Source: Erysipelotrichaceae bacterium (GTDB taxonomy: Bacteria > Bacillota_I > Bacilli_A > Erysipelotrichales > Erysipelotrichaceae). Taken from it: 64,000 nucleotides of DNA. The position numbers and the translations under genes are program-made. The notes below the pieces were generated by a model. The model ran no database searches. It was not told the origin of the DNA and saw only the letters and a list, made by a program, of their open reading frames with translations. Below are positions 55,001 through 63,147 of the stretch, in pieces. Position 1 is the first letter of the stretch; every line of letters begins with the position of its first letter. Location of the stretch: the NCBI GenBank assembly GCA_017550145.1, contig JAFZQG010000023.1, forward strand, positions 57,881 through 121,880. The letters run 5' to 3'.

Positions 55001-55488
55001 AGCGTCTGGCTCAGGCCCAGATCCAGGCCAAGGTCGATTCTCTGACGGGCGTCAAGAATAAGCATGCCTTTGTGACACTGCAGGAACAGATCGACTCCCA
55101 GATCAGAGAACATAAACAGCCGCCGTTTGCGATAACTATGCTGGATGTGAACGATCTCAAACTCGTCAACGATACGCAAGGCCATCAGGCCGGTGATCAG
55201 CTGTTAAAAGATGCCTGCAAGATCATCTGTGAGACTTTCAAACACTCTCCGGTCTTCAGGATCGGCGGTGATGAATTTGTGGTCATCTCGCAAAGCAGGG
55301 ATTATGAACATATAGGCGAGCTTGTGCAGAGCATAAGTGATCACAACGCCGAGGCAAAAGCCAATAGCGGAATCGTTATCGCCTGCGGTATGGCCAAATT
55401 CAGTGGTGATGAAAATGTGGCTGCTGTTTTAGAAAGAGCAGATCATAATATGTATGAGAATAAGAGCATTCTTAAGTCAGATAGATAG
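52090..55488 (+). CDS. EAL - multiple PAS-like - GGDEF c-di-GMP enzyme
   Basis: An 1132-residue cytoplasmic protein with AAGGAAGGG upstream. The EAL domain comes first (about 10-265) and looks active: EAL at 43-45, ITES, DDFGSAYSS, FDLIKFD, CEGVET and QGFYFA. About 290-420 is a linker or degenerate PAS. Four repeated PAS-like units (about 425-545, 565-685, 690-820, 835-960) share ...Y..Y......E..G.(D/H)FFE and F...YR patterns. The GGDEF domain is last (about 975-1130) with intact GGDEF at 1059 and no RxxD inhibitory site. It may make and break c-di-GMP under control of the PAS array. EAL before GGDEF is the reverse of the common order. Confidence 0.9.
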   Translation: MDSNEINAQNIISNLDKAIEEGWIKVNYQPIVRSTNGKICNVEALARWDDPVYGLLMPGSFIPVLEEAKLIHKLDLSVVKQVLKDMKANEMSGNKNVPASINFSRADFDACDLVNEICSLTDEMGIDRSLINIEITESMVGSDFDYMKNQIDRFRSNGFDVWLDDFGSAYSSLNILQNVKFDLIKFDMGFLKGLEETENSKIILTEMVKMATSLGVDTICEGVETEYQFRFLREIGCSKLQGFYFAKALTPEQILHKYSIEIKDGFEDPRQSLYYDAVGRVNLYDLSFLANLDDNIVKNTFDTVPMGIMEINSEGNKVRYIRSNQSFRDFMKRAFMMDLSDPDMEYDVSGEGHDSALMKAVEQCRNSGNRAFVDEKMADGSTAHSFLRRIDRNPISGNDSFAIAVLSVSEPDESATYADIASCLAADYYNIFIIDLDKDDYIEYSSKVGDEEMSLERHGEHFFESARNDALTRIYEEDRQHFLDIFTKETVLEEINTQGVFTTTYRLIDSGTPMYVNMKITRMRNGNRLILGISIIDAHMKQLEEERKLRQEKLSLSRIAALSPNYIVLYMVDPVTNHYTQYNPSDEFKNLGLARQGEDFFEDVKLDAPKAFAPEDLENHLRTMTKENVMNEIQKNGYFVYNYRFILGGKKTPATLRASLVEENDGEKIIIGVTNDEEDYNKRLEDAYKKASDDVTVYNHIAHALARGCTDLYYVNMENDEFIAFHTDDEKGVLSEARRGGEFFESVKNEVALYIHPDDQEAYLKAYDKDFLNDALNRSKVYELVYRRIDNGSPFYVQANITRMEDDERFIVISLSDVDELIRQRQAEERIQEERVVYARLHALTGNFIVVYVVDPETGDYREFSATDDYVESLAQAKTGTDFFNKVREVALDVNYPEDLSLFLAAFTKENILNEINRSGSFTLGYRLVMDNKPIYVQMKAAMAEEKEGLRLIVGLNNIDAQVRQEQEFGKRLAQAQIQAKVDSLTGVKNKHAFVTLQEQIDSQIREHKQPPFAITMLDVNDLKLVNDTQGHQAGDQLLKDACKIICETFKHSPVFRIGGDEFVVISQSRDYEHIGELVQSISDHNAEAKANSGIVIACGMAKFSGDENVAAVLERADHNMYENKSILKSDR

Positions 55489-55511
55489 GAAAATAAAGAA
55501 GATATTTGATT

Positions 55512-56633
55512 ATGAAAAAACTGAGACATATTCTGTTTAGTTCCTGGTATAAGCTGGAAACGCTTGATGACCGTATTTACCACATCATTCTGGATGTTGC
55601 GGTATTTATCTGTGTAGGCACACTGGTGACTGACCTGATTCTGCATTCGCCGAAATCGGCTTTGCTTTCCAGTGCTATTAATCTGCTGTTTGTGATTATC
55701 TTGCAGTACATCACGATGCGCTATCCGAAATACTCTAATTATTGCCGTATTGCGCTGGTGCTGGGATTAAATTTTGTTTTCTTACCGATCTCATTCTTTT
55801 CTTCGGGAGGTATCTACAGCGGCAGGATTCTGTTCTTTGTGCTTGGCATGGCAATGTGTGCTGTTCTTTTGCACGGAAATACTGGCGGTATTATCTTTCT
55901 TATTTCATCTCTATGGATGGAACTTTGCATAACACTTTCGGTGCATTTCCCGCAGTATGTTCAGCAGATGACTGTCAATCAGCATCGAAAAAGCATGAAA
56001 TCAACATTACTGATGACAGGTATTGCTCTGTATTCCATCATCCTGCTGATTTTCAGAGAATATGCCGCAGAAAAAGCACGCAGCGAATCATTGATGCAGA
56101 AACTTAACGAACTTTCGATTACGGACGCTTTAAGCGGTCTATATAACCGTCGTGAACTATTCCGCAGACTGGAAGTCATGTACGATAACAAACCAAAGGA
56201 GAGAATGGAAACTCTGACCTTGAAGAACCGCTATATTGCCATGTTTGATGTCGATGATTTCAAAAAGCTCAATGATACTTATGGTCACAGTTTTGGCGAC
56301 AGCGTCCTGTTATCCGTAGCGGAAGTCCTCCACGACATGGTTTTTCCGGAAAGAGGTGAACTGACAGCCCGCTATGGCGGAGAAGAATTTGTCAGTATTA
56401 TTGTAGCGGATAATTCCGAACAGGCTTATGAAAGAATTGATGAAATCCGTAGAAAGATTGAAAGTCTCAGATGGGAAGAACATCCGGAAGTCTGTGTTAC
56501 GATCAGCGGCGGTCTGCTTTCCTGTGAAGAGAATCCTGATCTGACCATGGCTTTACATGATGTCGATGCAAAACTGTATGAAGCTAAAGCAGCCGGTAAA
56601 AACAGGATCTGCATTCTGGAAAAGAAGAAATAA
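55512..56633 (+). CDS. Membrane diguanylate cyclase (GGEEF)
   Basis: About 373 residues from ATG 55512. Six or so membrane helices (about 22-190) are followed by a GGDEF domain (about 210-373) with DALSGLYNRRELF, FDVDDFKKLNDTYGH and the active GGEEF. No RxxD inhibitory site precedes it. It starts 23 bases after the EAL-GGDEF gene, so both enzymes are probably co-expressed. The PilZ-like tail of the cellulose synthase at 28901 is a possible but unproven target. Confidence 0.9.
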   Translation: MKKLRHILFSSWYKLETLDDRIYHIILDVAVFICVGTLVTDLILHSPKSALLSSAINLLFVIILQYITMRYPKYSNYCRIALVLGLNFVFLPISFFSSGGIYSGRILFFVLGMAMCAVLLHGNTGGIIFLISSLWMELCITLSVHFPQYVQQMTVNQHRKSMKSTLLMTGIALYSIILLIFREYAAEKARSESLMQKLNELSITDALSGLYNRRELFRRLEVMYDNKPKERMETLTLKNRYIAMFDVDDFKKLNDTYGHSFGDSVLLSVAEVLHDMVFPERGELTARYGGEEFVSIIVADNSEQAYERIDEIRRKIESLRWEEHPEVCVTISGGLLSCEENPDLTMALHDVDAKLYEAKAAGKNRICILEKKK

Positions 56634-56650
56634 ATAAAGAGGGAAAACAC

Positions 56651-56962
56651 ATGATTAAAATCTATGGTATGCCGACCTGTCCGTATTGTGATTATATTTA
56701 TGAACAGATCAAGGGACGTGAAGATGAGTTTGAATATATAAACATTGGTGAGAATATCCGGAATATGAGTGCTTTTACAAGACTCAGAGATACGGATCCG
56801 GTATTCGATCACTGCAAGCAGATAGGGGACCTGGGAGTTCCGGCATTTGTATTAGAAGACGGCAGCATTACTTTAGATCCGGCCGTTGTCGGTCTTGTTG
56901 AATATGGAACAGCTGATGCCTGTTCCCTTGAAGACCACAAAAGCGGAAGAAAGGGATGCTGA
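56651..56962 (+). CDS. Glutaredoxin-like protein
   Basis: A 103-residue thioredoxin-fold protein with CPYC at 11-14 and the cis-Pro region DLGVPAFVLEDGS. The C-terminus bears a further CSLEDHK and GC. It is likely a thiol-disulphide oxidoreductase. It starts 17 bases after the diguanylate cyclase gene, with AGAGGGA upstream. Confidence 0.85.
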   Translation: MIKIYGMPTCPYCDYIYEQIKGREDEFEYINIGENIRNMSAFTRLRDTDPVFDHCKQIGDLGVPAFVLEDGSITLDPAVVGLVEYGTADACSLEDHKSGRKGC

Positions 56963-57025
56963 AGCAGGTATAAATAGTATTCCTATCAAGAAATAATAAT
57001 CATATTTAAACTTTTTTATTTGTGA

Positions 57026-57043
57026 TTCTAAAACTTTTTAGAA
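57026..57043. promoter_or_regulatory. Perfect inverted repeat upstream of the deaminase gene
   Basis: TTCTAAAA and TTTTAGAA separated by two bases, 46 bases before the start codon of the adenosine deaminase-like gene. It could be a repressor site; no binding protein is known. Confidence 0.35.
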
Positions 57044-57089
57044 AAGAAAATCTTTTGGGGTATTTTCTGTTCCTGAAATAACAAATAGC

Positions 57090-58496
57090 ATGAAAAATGA
57101 ATTCATTAAAAACTACATAGAGATAAAAGAAACTTATGTACCTGTGATTCCTTACAGTGAAGAGCTTTCTGCTGAAGAAATGTTGCTGGATAGTCATCTA
57201 GCCAGAATCAAAAAAGAAGCGGATAAATTATATTCGGTAAATGATCCGTACGGAATCATTGAATGGAACGATGATGAAGATATCCATCCTGAGCTTTACC
57301 AGTTCTGCCATAAACTTCCTAAAGGCGGTGATCTTCATGCGCATGATAATACGATGATTCCCCTTGACAGGTTTATACAGATCATTTCCGAACATGCCTT
57401 CATCAGCCTGAATGGACAAACTAACGGGACACTGTATACGAAATACAGTCCCGATCTGCCGTCTGACGCGATCAGAGTAAGTGAAGTGCTGGAAACAGGT
57501 CTTCTGAATGAAAAAGAACTGAGAGATATACTGGTTATCAGAGACGGAGAAGAAGAAAACGGTTACTGGAAAAGACTGGAAAAGCTTTTTTCGGCAACCG
57601 GTGATTTTTATAATGACATCCCTATCATGGAGAAGATCTGGGAAGAAGGCTTCCGCAGCTGTTATGAAAAAGGTATACTGCTCGTGGAAATCAGGGACTG
57701 GGGTGTCGAAGATGATCTGATGAATATCATCCGTGACAGGACGATCCGCGAAGCATATTACAGAGTAAGGAAAGATCATTCCGATTTTCTGGTCAGACTG
57801 ATCGGCTGTTCCGGAAAGGATGACTACACTACGGTCGAATCAGCCTGTGAAACGTTAAGATCATTCATCCGTGTCAGTAAGATCATAAAAGATGAATTCG
57901 ATCCTGCTGATCCAAAGGATTTTATTATAGGTCTTGATCTGGCAAATGAAGAAGATATCAGTAAGCCATTAAGCGATTTTGCGGATTTCCTTGGATCTGA
58001 AGAAGTAAGAAACAGCGGGCTCAGACTTTACCTGCACTGCGGAGAAAGTCTGCGCCGGGACAATGACAGTGTCGTTGATGCCTATATACTGGATTCACTC
58101 AGAGTCGGCCATGCCATGAATCTGTATCGTTTCCCGAAGTTAATGAAAGAATATGCGGAAAAGAATATCGCGATCGAAGTCTGTCTGATGAGTAACTATC
58201 GTTTGGGTTATGTTAAGGATCTGCGTTTGCACCCGGGATTGCAGTATATGATAAACGGAGTTCCGATCGCACTCTGTTCGGATGACGGTCTGTTCATGAC
58301 CAGAGCACCGATAGTGGATGATTTCTATGCGGCGATTTTGTGCTGGGATCTTAATCTCGGTGATATTAAAGCCATATGCCGTAACTCCATTAAATACAGT
58401 GGTCTTTCAGAAAAGGAGATCAACCATCTTATGGAAAACTGGGAAAAGCAATGGAACAGTTTTGTTTCCAGACAGAATAAGAAACTTGGAAGTTAG
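57090..58496 (+). CDS. Adenosine deaminase-like (ADGF-type) amidohydrolase
   Basis: A 468-residue enzyme of the ADA superfamily: KGGDLHAHDN (metal His pair), LYLHCGES (His and catalytic Glu), the GHAMN block, and ALCSDDGLF (metal Asp pair). Length and the long N-terminal part resemble the ADGF/CECR1 subclass more than short bacterial Add. It should deaminate adenosine or a related nucleoside. There is no signal peptide. No ribosome binding site stands before the ATG. With CodA and PreA it gives the window a nucleobase-salvage flavour. Confidence 0.85.
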   Translation: MKNEFIKNYIEIKETYVPVIPYSEELSAEEMLLDSHLARIKKEADKLYSVNDPYGIIEWNDDEDIHPELYQFCHKLPKGGDLHAHDNTMIPLDRFIQIISEHAFISLNGQTNGTLYTKYSPDLPSDAIRVSEVLETGLLNEKELRDILVIRDGEEENGYWKRLEKLFSATGDFYNDIPIMEKIWEEGFRSCYEKGILLVEIRDWGVEDDLMNIIRDRTIREAYYRVRKDHSDFLVRLIGCSGKDDYTTVESACETLRSFIRVSKIIKDEFDPADPKDFIIGLDLANEEDISKPLSDFADFLGSEEVRNSGLRLYLHCGESLRRDNDSVVDAYILDSLRVGHAMNLYRFPKLMKEYAEKNIAIEVCLMSNYRLGYVKDLRLHPGLQYMINGVPIALCSDDGLFMTRAPIVDDFYAAILCWDLNLGDIKAICRNSIKYSGLSEKEINHLMENWEKQWNSFVSRQNKKLGS

Positions 58497-58533
58497 TTTT
58501 TTCTGTTTCTGAATATAAACATAGAATAATCAT

Positions 58534-59346
58534 ATGTCTAAATATACCCTTTACACTCTTATAGCTTTATTAATACCATTTCCGGTAAGCTTTTTTCTTT
58601 CTGCACTTATCTACAGAAAAAGAACCATACGGGTATTATGGAAAGCATTAACTGCTGTATTGTTATCATTTGTCTTTATTTCCGCCATAAGTCTATGTTA
58701 TCTTCTGCCTTATGCCAAAGCTGAAGAAGAAGCTATTAATGCCTTAAAATCAGAAGATGGACTTAATTATAAAGAAACAGATAACTATTACGCATTCACA
58801 AACAAAGAAACCGATTCTGCTCTTATCTTCTTTCCCGGAGCCAGAGTAGACGAAAAAGCTTACAGTGTTTTAGCTAAGAAGATTAGTGAATCAAATATTG
58901 ATGTTTATGTGATTAAAGCACCGTTTCATTTAGCTCTTTTCTGCATTGATGCGCCGGACAAAATAATCAGTGAAACCGATTATGAATATATCTATATATC
59001 AGGTCATTCTCTTGGCGGAGCTATTGCTTCGATATATACCGCAAAAAACAGCGATAAGATCGATGGAGTAATAATGCTGGGATCGTATCCTTCTGAAACT
59101 ATAAATGATGACATCAGTCTTTTATCAATATACGGCGATAAAGACGGTCTCTTGCAGAAAGATGCTTATGAAAAGAAAAAGGAAAACTGGCCAAGAAACA
59201 GTCAGGAATATGTTATTAAAGGAGGAAATCACTCCGGTTTCGGTTTATATGGAGAACAGAAAGGTGATAGTGTGGCAGAAATCACCAATGAACAGCAGAT
59301 CGAAATATGCGCCAAACAGATAACTGAATTCATTAATAGAAATTGA
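58534..59346 (+). CDS. Membrane-anchored alpha/beta hydrolase
   Basis: A 270-residue protein with two N-terminal membrane helices (about 5-25 and 33-55) and an alpha/beta-hydrolase domain. The nucleophile elbow is GHSLGG, the acid likely lies in YGDKDGL, and the base is in GGNHSGFGLYGEQKGD, a pattern common in this hydrolase group. The substrate is unknown. It starts 37 bases after the deaminase gene. Confidence 0.82.
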   Translation: MSKYTLYTLIALLIPFPVSFFLSALIYRKRTIRVLWKALTAVLLSFVFISAISLCYLLPYAKAEEEAINALKSEDGLNYKETDNYYAFTNKETDSALIFFPGARVDEKAYSVLAKKISESNIDVYVIKAPFHLALFCIDAPDKIISETDYEYIYISGHSLGGAIASIYTAKNSDKIDGVIMLGSYPSETINDDISLLSIYGDKDGLLQKDAYEKKKENWPRNSQEYVIKGGNHSGFGLYGEQKGDSVAEITNEQQIEICAKQITEFINRN

Positions 59347-59693
59347 AAAACGTTTAACATTTGGACATGTCATAAAAACCCGGAAAATAACATACAGGAT
59401 GCAATCTGAAAAAATAAAAACTCAAAAATGCATTGCAATGTAAACGTTATTATTTTCTGAAAAACAGGAAGAGAAGAAGTAAAAACGAATTTAGAAACAG
59501 GTAAAAAGGTTTTGCGAATTGCCAGTGTCCTCAATCTTATTGATTATTATTATGGGCAGTTTAAAAAGTCCGGGTTTTACACTTGCTTCTTGTATAGGCA
59601 ATATAGAATTATATATTTTTTACGAGCACAAAAAGTACAGATCAGTTACATAGATAGCCACAAATAAATAAGAGTATTATAAAAGATCAACTG
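59347..59693. other. 347-base intergenic region without a supported gene
   Basis: A+T-rich. It contains the 10-bp palindrome CATTGCAATG (59431-59440), and AACGTTTAACA near 59350 has an inverted near-match TGTAAACGTT about 80 bases later. A 33-codon frame at 59552 lacks a ribosome binding site. Nothing is firmly assignable. Confidence 0.5.
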
Positions 59694-60149
59694 TTATTCT
59701 ACAGCCTCGATATCGTAATAGAAACAGAAGCTATCTCCTTCGTAAGTATAGTCTTCCACTTCTTCGCTCGATAAGAGGTCGCCATTTACGTACAAGTTGA
59801 CCGGATCGTAGAATATATAACCCGGACAGGCCTTGACCTTGGCGAATACAGTATACTTTTCTCCTTTTTTCATTTTTTCATCTTTATAGAATTCAAGAGT
59901 ACTGTATGTTTTCCAGTACGCTTCTTCTCTTTCAACACCATCAACAGTGATCCTGTCGATGAAATAAATATCGCTTAAAGGCGTTATCTCAGGTACAGGT
60001 GTCTGATCAAAACCGGAATGATCACTGCATTTTATCAGCGTCCCGACTTTAGGCTTGCTTATTGTTAGTTCTACCGTTTCGATCACTGTTCCGTTTCTTT
60101 CTTCGCTGTCTGTAATTTCCGTATCCTTGCAATTAAGTTCGTCATTCAT
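59694..60149 (-). CDS. Hypothetical beta-rich cytoplasmic protein
   Basis: A 151-residue acidic protein with AAGGAG correctly placed before its ATG on the minus strand. Residues about 25-150 look like a single beta-rich domain ending LYVNGDLLSSEEVEDYTYEG-like sequence, reminiscent of repeats from Firmicutes surface proteins, but there is no signal peptide. No family is assigned. Confidence 0.65.
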   Translation of the reverse strand: MNDELNCKDTEITDSEERNGTVIETVELTISKPKVGTLIKCSDHSGFDQTPVPEITPLSDIYFIDRITVDGVEREEAYWKTYSTLEFYKDEKMKKGEKYTVFAKVKACPGYIFYDPVNLYVNGDLLSSEEVEDYTYEGDSFCFYYDIEAVE

Positions 60150-60403
60150 TGCTTCTTTCTCCTTATTAACAACATAATAATAAAACTATTTCTTTAGCTA
60201 TATTTTGAAGTATTTTCTGTCTGCTTGCAATCGCTATAAGATTATTGATTTAACGTGCCGAAAAGGTACCTGAATCGGATTAAACAAAATATCAGAAATG
60301 GCAAAATGATGTTGATAAAGAAGAAATATGATCAATAAAAACGGGAGACTATGAATAAAGTACGGATAAGATGAATAAAGGTGTCTTGAATAAAACATGT
60401 AAG
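60150..60403. other. Intergenic region upstream of the hypothetical gene
   Basis: No open frame with a ribosome binding site is visible. It presumably holds the minus-strand promoter of the hypothetical gene; no clear -10/-35 pair could be chosen. Confidence 0.4.
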
Positions 60404-60427
60404 AAAAAAACCGTATTTCTACGGTTT
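60404..60427 (-). terminator. Terminator of the tRNA-Asp gene
   Basis: On the minus strand AAACCGTA pairs with TACGGTTT around a GAAA loop and is followed by a T-run. Confidence 0.8.
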
Positions 60428-60441
60428 TCTCTCATCTAAGA

Positions 60442-60518
60442 TGGCGGTGCGTACGGGACTCGAACCCGTGATCTCCTCCGTGACAGGGAGGCACGATAAC
60501 CAACTTCGCTAACGCACC
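60442..60518 (-). tRNA. tRNA-Asp (GTC)
   Basis: A 77-base cloverleaf with encoded CCA. The acceptor stem GGTGCGT/ACGCACC, anticodon stem CCTCC/GGAGG with loop CTGTCAC (anticodon GTC), and T-arm ACGGG-TTCGAGT-CCCGT all pair. A terminator lies downstream. Confidence 0.95.
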
Positions 60519-60627
60519 AGGTGTATTGCCAATAAATACGTTGCTATTACATTCTAATCTATTTGTTCTTAATATTCAAGGGGTTTTTACTGTTTCGGCC
60601 GTTCATTATTACAACTGATTTTTCATG

Positions 60628-60659
60628 CTGGACATATGTTGGACGGTTTCTGCTAATAT
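60628..60659 (+). promoter_or_regulatory. SARP-like promoter 7 (PrsW-like gene)
   Basis: CTGGACA (60628-60634) and TTGGACG (60639-60645), 11 bp apart, here with TATG between; eight bases later TAATAT (60654-60659). Confidence 0.75.
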
Positions 60660-60696
60660 CATTAATCAGTAAGAAAAGAATCGGGAGAATAATAAT

Positions 60697-61449
60697 ATGT
60701 TGATACTTTTTGGAGCTTTGCTTGTCAGTTATATATTTCCACTGACACTGTATTTCTATCTGAGAAATGCACATAAAGATGATAAACAATACAAGAAAGA
60801 CTGCTGGAATCTTCTCTGGAACGGATTGCTTTTGGGATTTCCGGTTTTCGGTTTTTCCTTTCTTTGCAATATTCTTTTCCAGTTTACCGGTATTGGTGAA
60901 CGTTTTCCGCTGATCGAATTGTTCTTCTCTGCTTTTATTCTTAAAGCCTTATCCGAAGAACTGATGAAGTATCTGCCAGCCCGTAAAGTTATAAACAGAA
61001 ATCATTCAAAGATCAGTTTTCTGGATCTGATGGCCTATACGACAATTTCAGCTATCGGTTTTGAAATAATGGAAGCTGTAGTATATGTCTTTATGTCTAA
61101 TGTCACACAGGTTATTGTCCGCGGGGTTACGAATATGCATGCTGCCTTCGGATTGATCATGGGCTATATCATTGCCAAAGGATACAAGAAGAATATAAAG
61201 AATCCGGTTCCTTTGGGTGTTTTTGTTTCAACCATGATCCATGGCGCATATGATCTATGTCTTAATGAATCTTTGGGTGAAACGGACTGGTTCATGATTT
61301 CGCTTCTTATTGCGGCAATCTGCCTTGGTATAAATATTTGCAATTATTTCTTCATGAATAAAGCCAGAAATAATCCGTACTATACTGATCCGCTCTTTTA
61401 TGAAAGGGAAAATGATCTTTCGGATGCAGAAATGGCAAACGGAGAGTAG
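60697..61449 (+). CDS. PrsW-like intramembrane protease
   Basis: A 250-residue protein with about seven membrane helices and the PrsW motif series: SEELMKY (EExxK), GFEIMEAVVY (ExxxE), NMHAAFG and IHGAYD. PrsW cleaves the RsiW anti-sigma factor in Bacillus subtilis, and relatives include CPBP-type proteases. No anti-sigma factor gene is adjacent. GGGAG lies before the ATG. It has its own SARP-like promoter and is followed after five bases by another heptamer pair. Confidence 0.82.
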   Translation: MLILFGALLVSYIFPLTLYFYLRNAHKDDKQYKKDCWNLLWNGLLLGFPVFGFSFLCNILFQFTGIGERFPLIELFFSAFILKALSEELMKYLPARKVINRNHSKISFLDLMAYTTISAIGFEIMEAVVYVFMSNVTQVIVRGVTNMHAAFGLIMGYIIAKGYKKNIKNPVPLGVFVSTMIHGAYDLCLNESLGETDWFMISLLIAAICLGINICNYFFMNKARNNPYYTDPLFYERENDLSDAEMANGE

Positions 61450-61454
61450 TTTTG

Positions 61455-61486
61455 TTGGACATTTGTTAGACATGGCCATATAAAAT
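61455..61486 (+). promoter_or_regulatory. SARP-like promoter 8 (PASTA lipoprotein)
   Basis: TTGGACA (61455-61461) and TTAGACA (61466-61472), 11 bp apart with TTTG between; eight bases later TAAAAT (61481-61486). It starts just after the PrsW-like stop codon. Confidence 0.85.
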
Positions 61487-61508
61487 TAATTTATTGGTGG
61501 AGGCCTAT

Positions 61509-63065
61509 ATGAAAAAATCATTATTATTCTTAATTGGTTTATTGATCATAAGCGGATGTGCAAAAAACAGTTCTTCGATAATTGTTGAGGAATTTGTCGG
61601 ACGCAGCGTTCAGGATGTTTATGCTTGGTGTGCAACGCTTGATGATGATCATTCATGCGAAGTTAATTATGAAGATAACGGTGATTATGAAAAGGACATT
61701 GTTTTTGAACAGTCCATAAAAGCCGGCAAGAAATTTAAAGATGCCGAGATATCTTTCAAGGTATCAAACGGCTATGATTCGGAAATCGTTCTTCCGTATA
61801 TTACTCCGGAGGTCACGGTATCAGATATCGAAGTGTGGAAAGAGGCCACTGGTTTAATTACACTCAACTACGTCTATGAGACGAGTGATACCGTGGAAAA
61901 GAATCATATAATCAGAATGGAACCGGCAGCTCATGTAAAGAAGGATACTCCGGTAACAGTTTATGTATCTTCAGGCCAGGCAACTCCGGTCAGTACGGAT
62001 ATCGAAGTAAAATTCGGCGATTATATCGGTTTAACTGTTGAACAGTTTGAAGAAAAAGCTAAGGCTCTGGGTCTGAAACCTAACCATCAGACTTCCAGGG
62101 ATAAATATGATGCGAATATCAAATTCGGTAATATCGTATGGCACGGTTCGGGTGTCTATGTAAAAGATGAAACATTCAATTACGGTGTTTGTATCAATGC
62201 GATTACCGTCAATCCGGGTGATTATATAGGCAAGACGGAAAGTGAATTCATTAAGATAGCTAAGGGTCTAAGTCTCAATCCTGTTCATATTACGGGCAGA
62301 GATTCCTATTCGTCCAAAATTGATAATGGCAACATTGTTACTCATGGCAGCGGTGTTTATGTAGAAGGTGAAGAATTTAAATACGGCTTATCTATCGGAC
62401 CGGCTATTGTTCGTCAGGGCTATGAAGGTGGCAGAGAATCCGCATTTAACGAATATCTGGAAAACCTGACGCTGAAAGGCGACCGCAAGACAACTTATTC
62501 GGATACAGTGACGGCTGGCAGAATCGTTTCCTATAACTACGGTAAGTATTCTACCGGCGACTATGTTACATATTACGTCTCCCTGGGACCTGAAGAAAAG
62601 TACATTGATGTTCCGGATTTCACCGGCTTAGAAGAAAGCACACTGCTAAGTTTCTTCTCGGCTAATGGTATCCTGGTTAACAAACGTACTGAAGAGTCTT
62701 CGTTACTGCCTAAAGGAAAAGTTACCAGTAACGATCATGGCAGAATGAAAGCCGGAGATAAGGCTTCATACACCGTTTCTTCAGGCCCTGCTGTTCAGGA
62801 AACAGCAATCATCGAAGCATTCAATACCGTTCGTGACAGCGTCTCACATGAAGGAGATTATGAACATGCCGAATATGATATGAAGAGATATCTCTTTGGC
62901 AGAGGCTTCATGGATTACGATGTCGTTCCGGTCGTTTATGGTGATATGGAACCGGGCGTTCTGCTTTCAATTTCCATTGATGGTACGGAACTGGGCGATT
63001 ATCCGGTAAATGCGTCACTTACTTCCTACATTTACTGCCGCATCAGCGCCAGTATCGAAGAGTAA
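61509..63065 (+). CDS. Lipoprotein with tandem PASTA-like domains
   Basis: A 518-residue lipoprotein (lipobox ISGC near residue 17; GGAGG supports ATG 61509 rather than the upstream GTG). At least five PASTA-like units follow, each with a (D/V)xxG...(E/V)xxxxA.xxGL core and a closing YxVS-GP strand; examples begin DYIGLTVEQFEEKAKALGL, DYIGKTESEFIKIAKGLSL and DFTGLEESTLLSFFSANGI. PASTA domains sense muropeptides when attached to PknB-type kinases, but no kinase domain is present here. The final about 90 residues are unassigned. It may bind cell-wall fragments at the membrane. Confidence 0.85.
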   Translation: MKKSLLFLIGLLIISGCAKNSSSIIVEEFVGRSVQDVYAWCATLDDDHSCEVNYEDNGDYEKDIVFEQSIKAGKKFKDAEISFKVSNGYDSEIVLPYITPEVTVSDIEVWKEATGLITLNYVYETSDTVEKNHIIRMEPAAHVKKDTPVTVYVSSGQATPVSTDIEVKFGDYIGLTVEQFEEKAKALGLKPNHQTSRDKYDANIKFGNIVWHGSGVYVKDETFNYGVCINAITVNPGDYIGKTESEFIKIAKGLSLNPVHITGRDSYSSKIDNGNIVTHGSGVYVEGEEFKYGLSIGPAIVRQGYEGGRESAFNEYLENLTLKGDRKTTYSDTVTAGRIVSYNYGKYSTGDYVTYYVSLGPEEKYIDVPDFTGLEESTLLSFFSANGILVNKRTEESSLLPKGKVTSNDHGRMKAGDKASYTVSSGPAVQETAIIEAFNTVRDSVSHEGDYEHAEYDMKRYLFGRGFMDYDVVPVVYGDMEPGVLLSISIDGTELGDYPVNASLTSYIYCRISASIEE

Positions 63066-63070
63066 AAAAC

Positions 63071-63106
63071 AAACTGCTCGGCTATGAAAGACCGAGCAGT
63101 TTATTT
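63071..63106 (+). terminator. Terminator after the PASTA lipoprotein
   Basis: AAACTGCTCGG and CCGAGCAGTTT pair perfectly around a ten-base loop and are followed by ATTTGATT. Confidence 0.8.
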
Positions 63107-63147
63107 GATTGATAATATTTTCTTATTTCAATTTCATTATCAAGATG

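Noticed and set aside
59353..59367. TTTAACA followed by TTGGACA upstream of the empty region at 59.4 kb
   Set aside because: Start-to-start spacing is 8 bp, not 11, there is no -10 box 8 bases downstream and no gene follows.
59552..59653. 33-codon frame in the 59.4-59.7 kb spacer
   Set aside because: No ribosome binding site, no recognisable protein features.
61509..63065. Repeated DNA in the PASTA gene as a possible CRISPR or satellite array
   Set aside because: The similarity is at protein level in domains of about 65 residues; there are no short identical direct repeats with spacers.
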